From the NCBI GenBank assembly GCA_023427355.1, contig JAEZBK010000095.1, forward strand, positions 1-5,706: a stretch of DNA of 5,706 nucleotides, written 5' to 3'. How positions within the stretch are numbered: the stretch's first letter is position 1; the number at the start of each line of letters is the position of its first letter. Positions 5,465-5,706 of the stretch are shown here, piece after piece. This DNA comes from Pseudomonadota bacterium (GTDB taxonomy: Bacteria; Pseudomonadota; Alphaproteobacteria; Micropepsales; Micropepsaceae). The position numbers and the translations under genes were made by a program. The notes beneath the pieces are model-generated. The model ran no database searches and was not told the origin of the DNA. It saw only the letters and a program-made list of their open reading frames with translations.

Positions 5465-5706
5465 GCCAGAATTTAAGCCCGCCCGATGCGGCGATGCGCC
5501 GTTTCCGCATCGTGCAGTTCGCCGTGCTGATCGCCTTCGCCGCCGTGATGATGGCCACCAGCGTGGTGATCCCCGCCGCGCCGATGGCATGGCAGCGCTG
5601 GCTGTTCGTGGCGGGGCCGATATCGCTGCTGCTGGTATGGGCGTGGGAGTTCTTCCGCGTGATCCATGCGCAGGACGAGATGATGCAGGCGCTGCACCTG
5701 CGCACC
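5461..5706 (+). CDS. Small membrane protein with a C-terminal DEM motif (partial, right edge)
   Basis: The frame is open from the ATG at 5461 to the window end (82 residues visible, no stop). AAGGAG (5448-5453) lies 7 bases upstream. After a polar N-terminus come two hydrophobic segments, about residues 17-39 and 46-64, then a conserved-looking cytoplasmic stretch FFRVIHAQDEMMQALHLR (64-81). From memory, small alphaproteobacterial and gammaproteobacterial membrane proteins with a similar DEM/DEx-QR-type motif after the second helix are often followed by a short helix-turn-helix (XRE-type) regulator gene. If so here, that regulator would lie just beyond the right edge and could be the factor acting on the dyad at 5145-5184. 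This is inference and the family identity is unproven. Confidence 0.75.
   Translation, partial: MSQNLSPPDAAMRRFRIVQFAVLIAFAAVMMATSVVIPAAPMAWQRWLFVAGPISLLLVWAWEFFRVIHAQDEMMQALHLRT

Overview
The window looks like GC-rich alphaproteobacterial chromosome. The grounds are high GC with strongly GC-biased third positions, a tandem PilZ protein, an OmpA-type lipoprotein with a YDCW motif, and an FkbM/TPR fusion. Rhodospirillales or Sphingomonadales-like bacteria are plausible, but the exact lineage cannot be fixed from sequence alone. No RNA genes, insertion sequences, CRISPR arrays or origins were seen.

Layout, left to right: (1) a minus-strand lipoprotein gene that runs off the left edge in a proline-rich linker (1-560); (2) a 275-bp divergent intergenic region; (3) a plus-strand gene for a 212-residue protein with two PilZ domains, each with intact c-di-GMP motifs (836-1474), followed by a likely intrinsic terminator; (4) a hairpin-rich convergent intergenic region (1475-1757); (5) a minus-strand gene of clearly lower GC encoding an FkbM-type SAM methyltransferase fused to two near-identical 113-residue TPR blocks (1758-3509); (6) a minus-strand gene for an amidohydrolase-superfamily lipoprotein with a complete metal-ligand set (3678-5114); (7) a compact divergent promoter region centred on a nested 40-bp dyad; (8) a plus-strand pair of small membrane-protein genes overlapping by ATGA, the second cut by the right edge (5210-5464 and 5461-5706).

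How the genes may work together: the amidohydrolase and the membrane-protein pair face away from one symmetric control region whose two -35 hexamers lie inside the same palindrome. They are therefore probably co-regulated by one dimeric factor that is not encoded in the window. The FkbM/TPR gene differs in composition from its neighbours and probably belongs to the horizontally exchanged surface-polysaccharide or glycan-modification gene pool. The PilZ gene and the lipoprotein gene are divergently transcribed, with no obvious functional link beyond envelope or c-di-GMP themes.

No clearly new defence or mobile system is visible. The items most worth checking are the nested dyad and the recent internal duplication or gene conversion in the TPR blocks.
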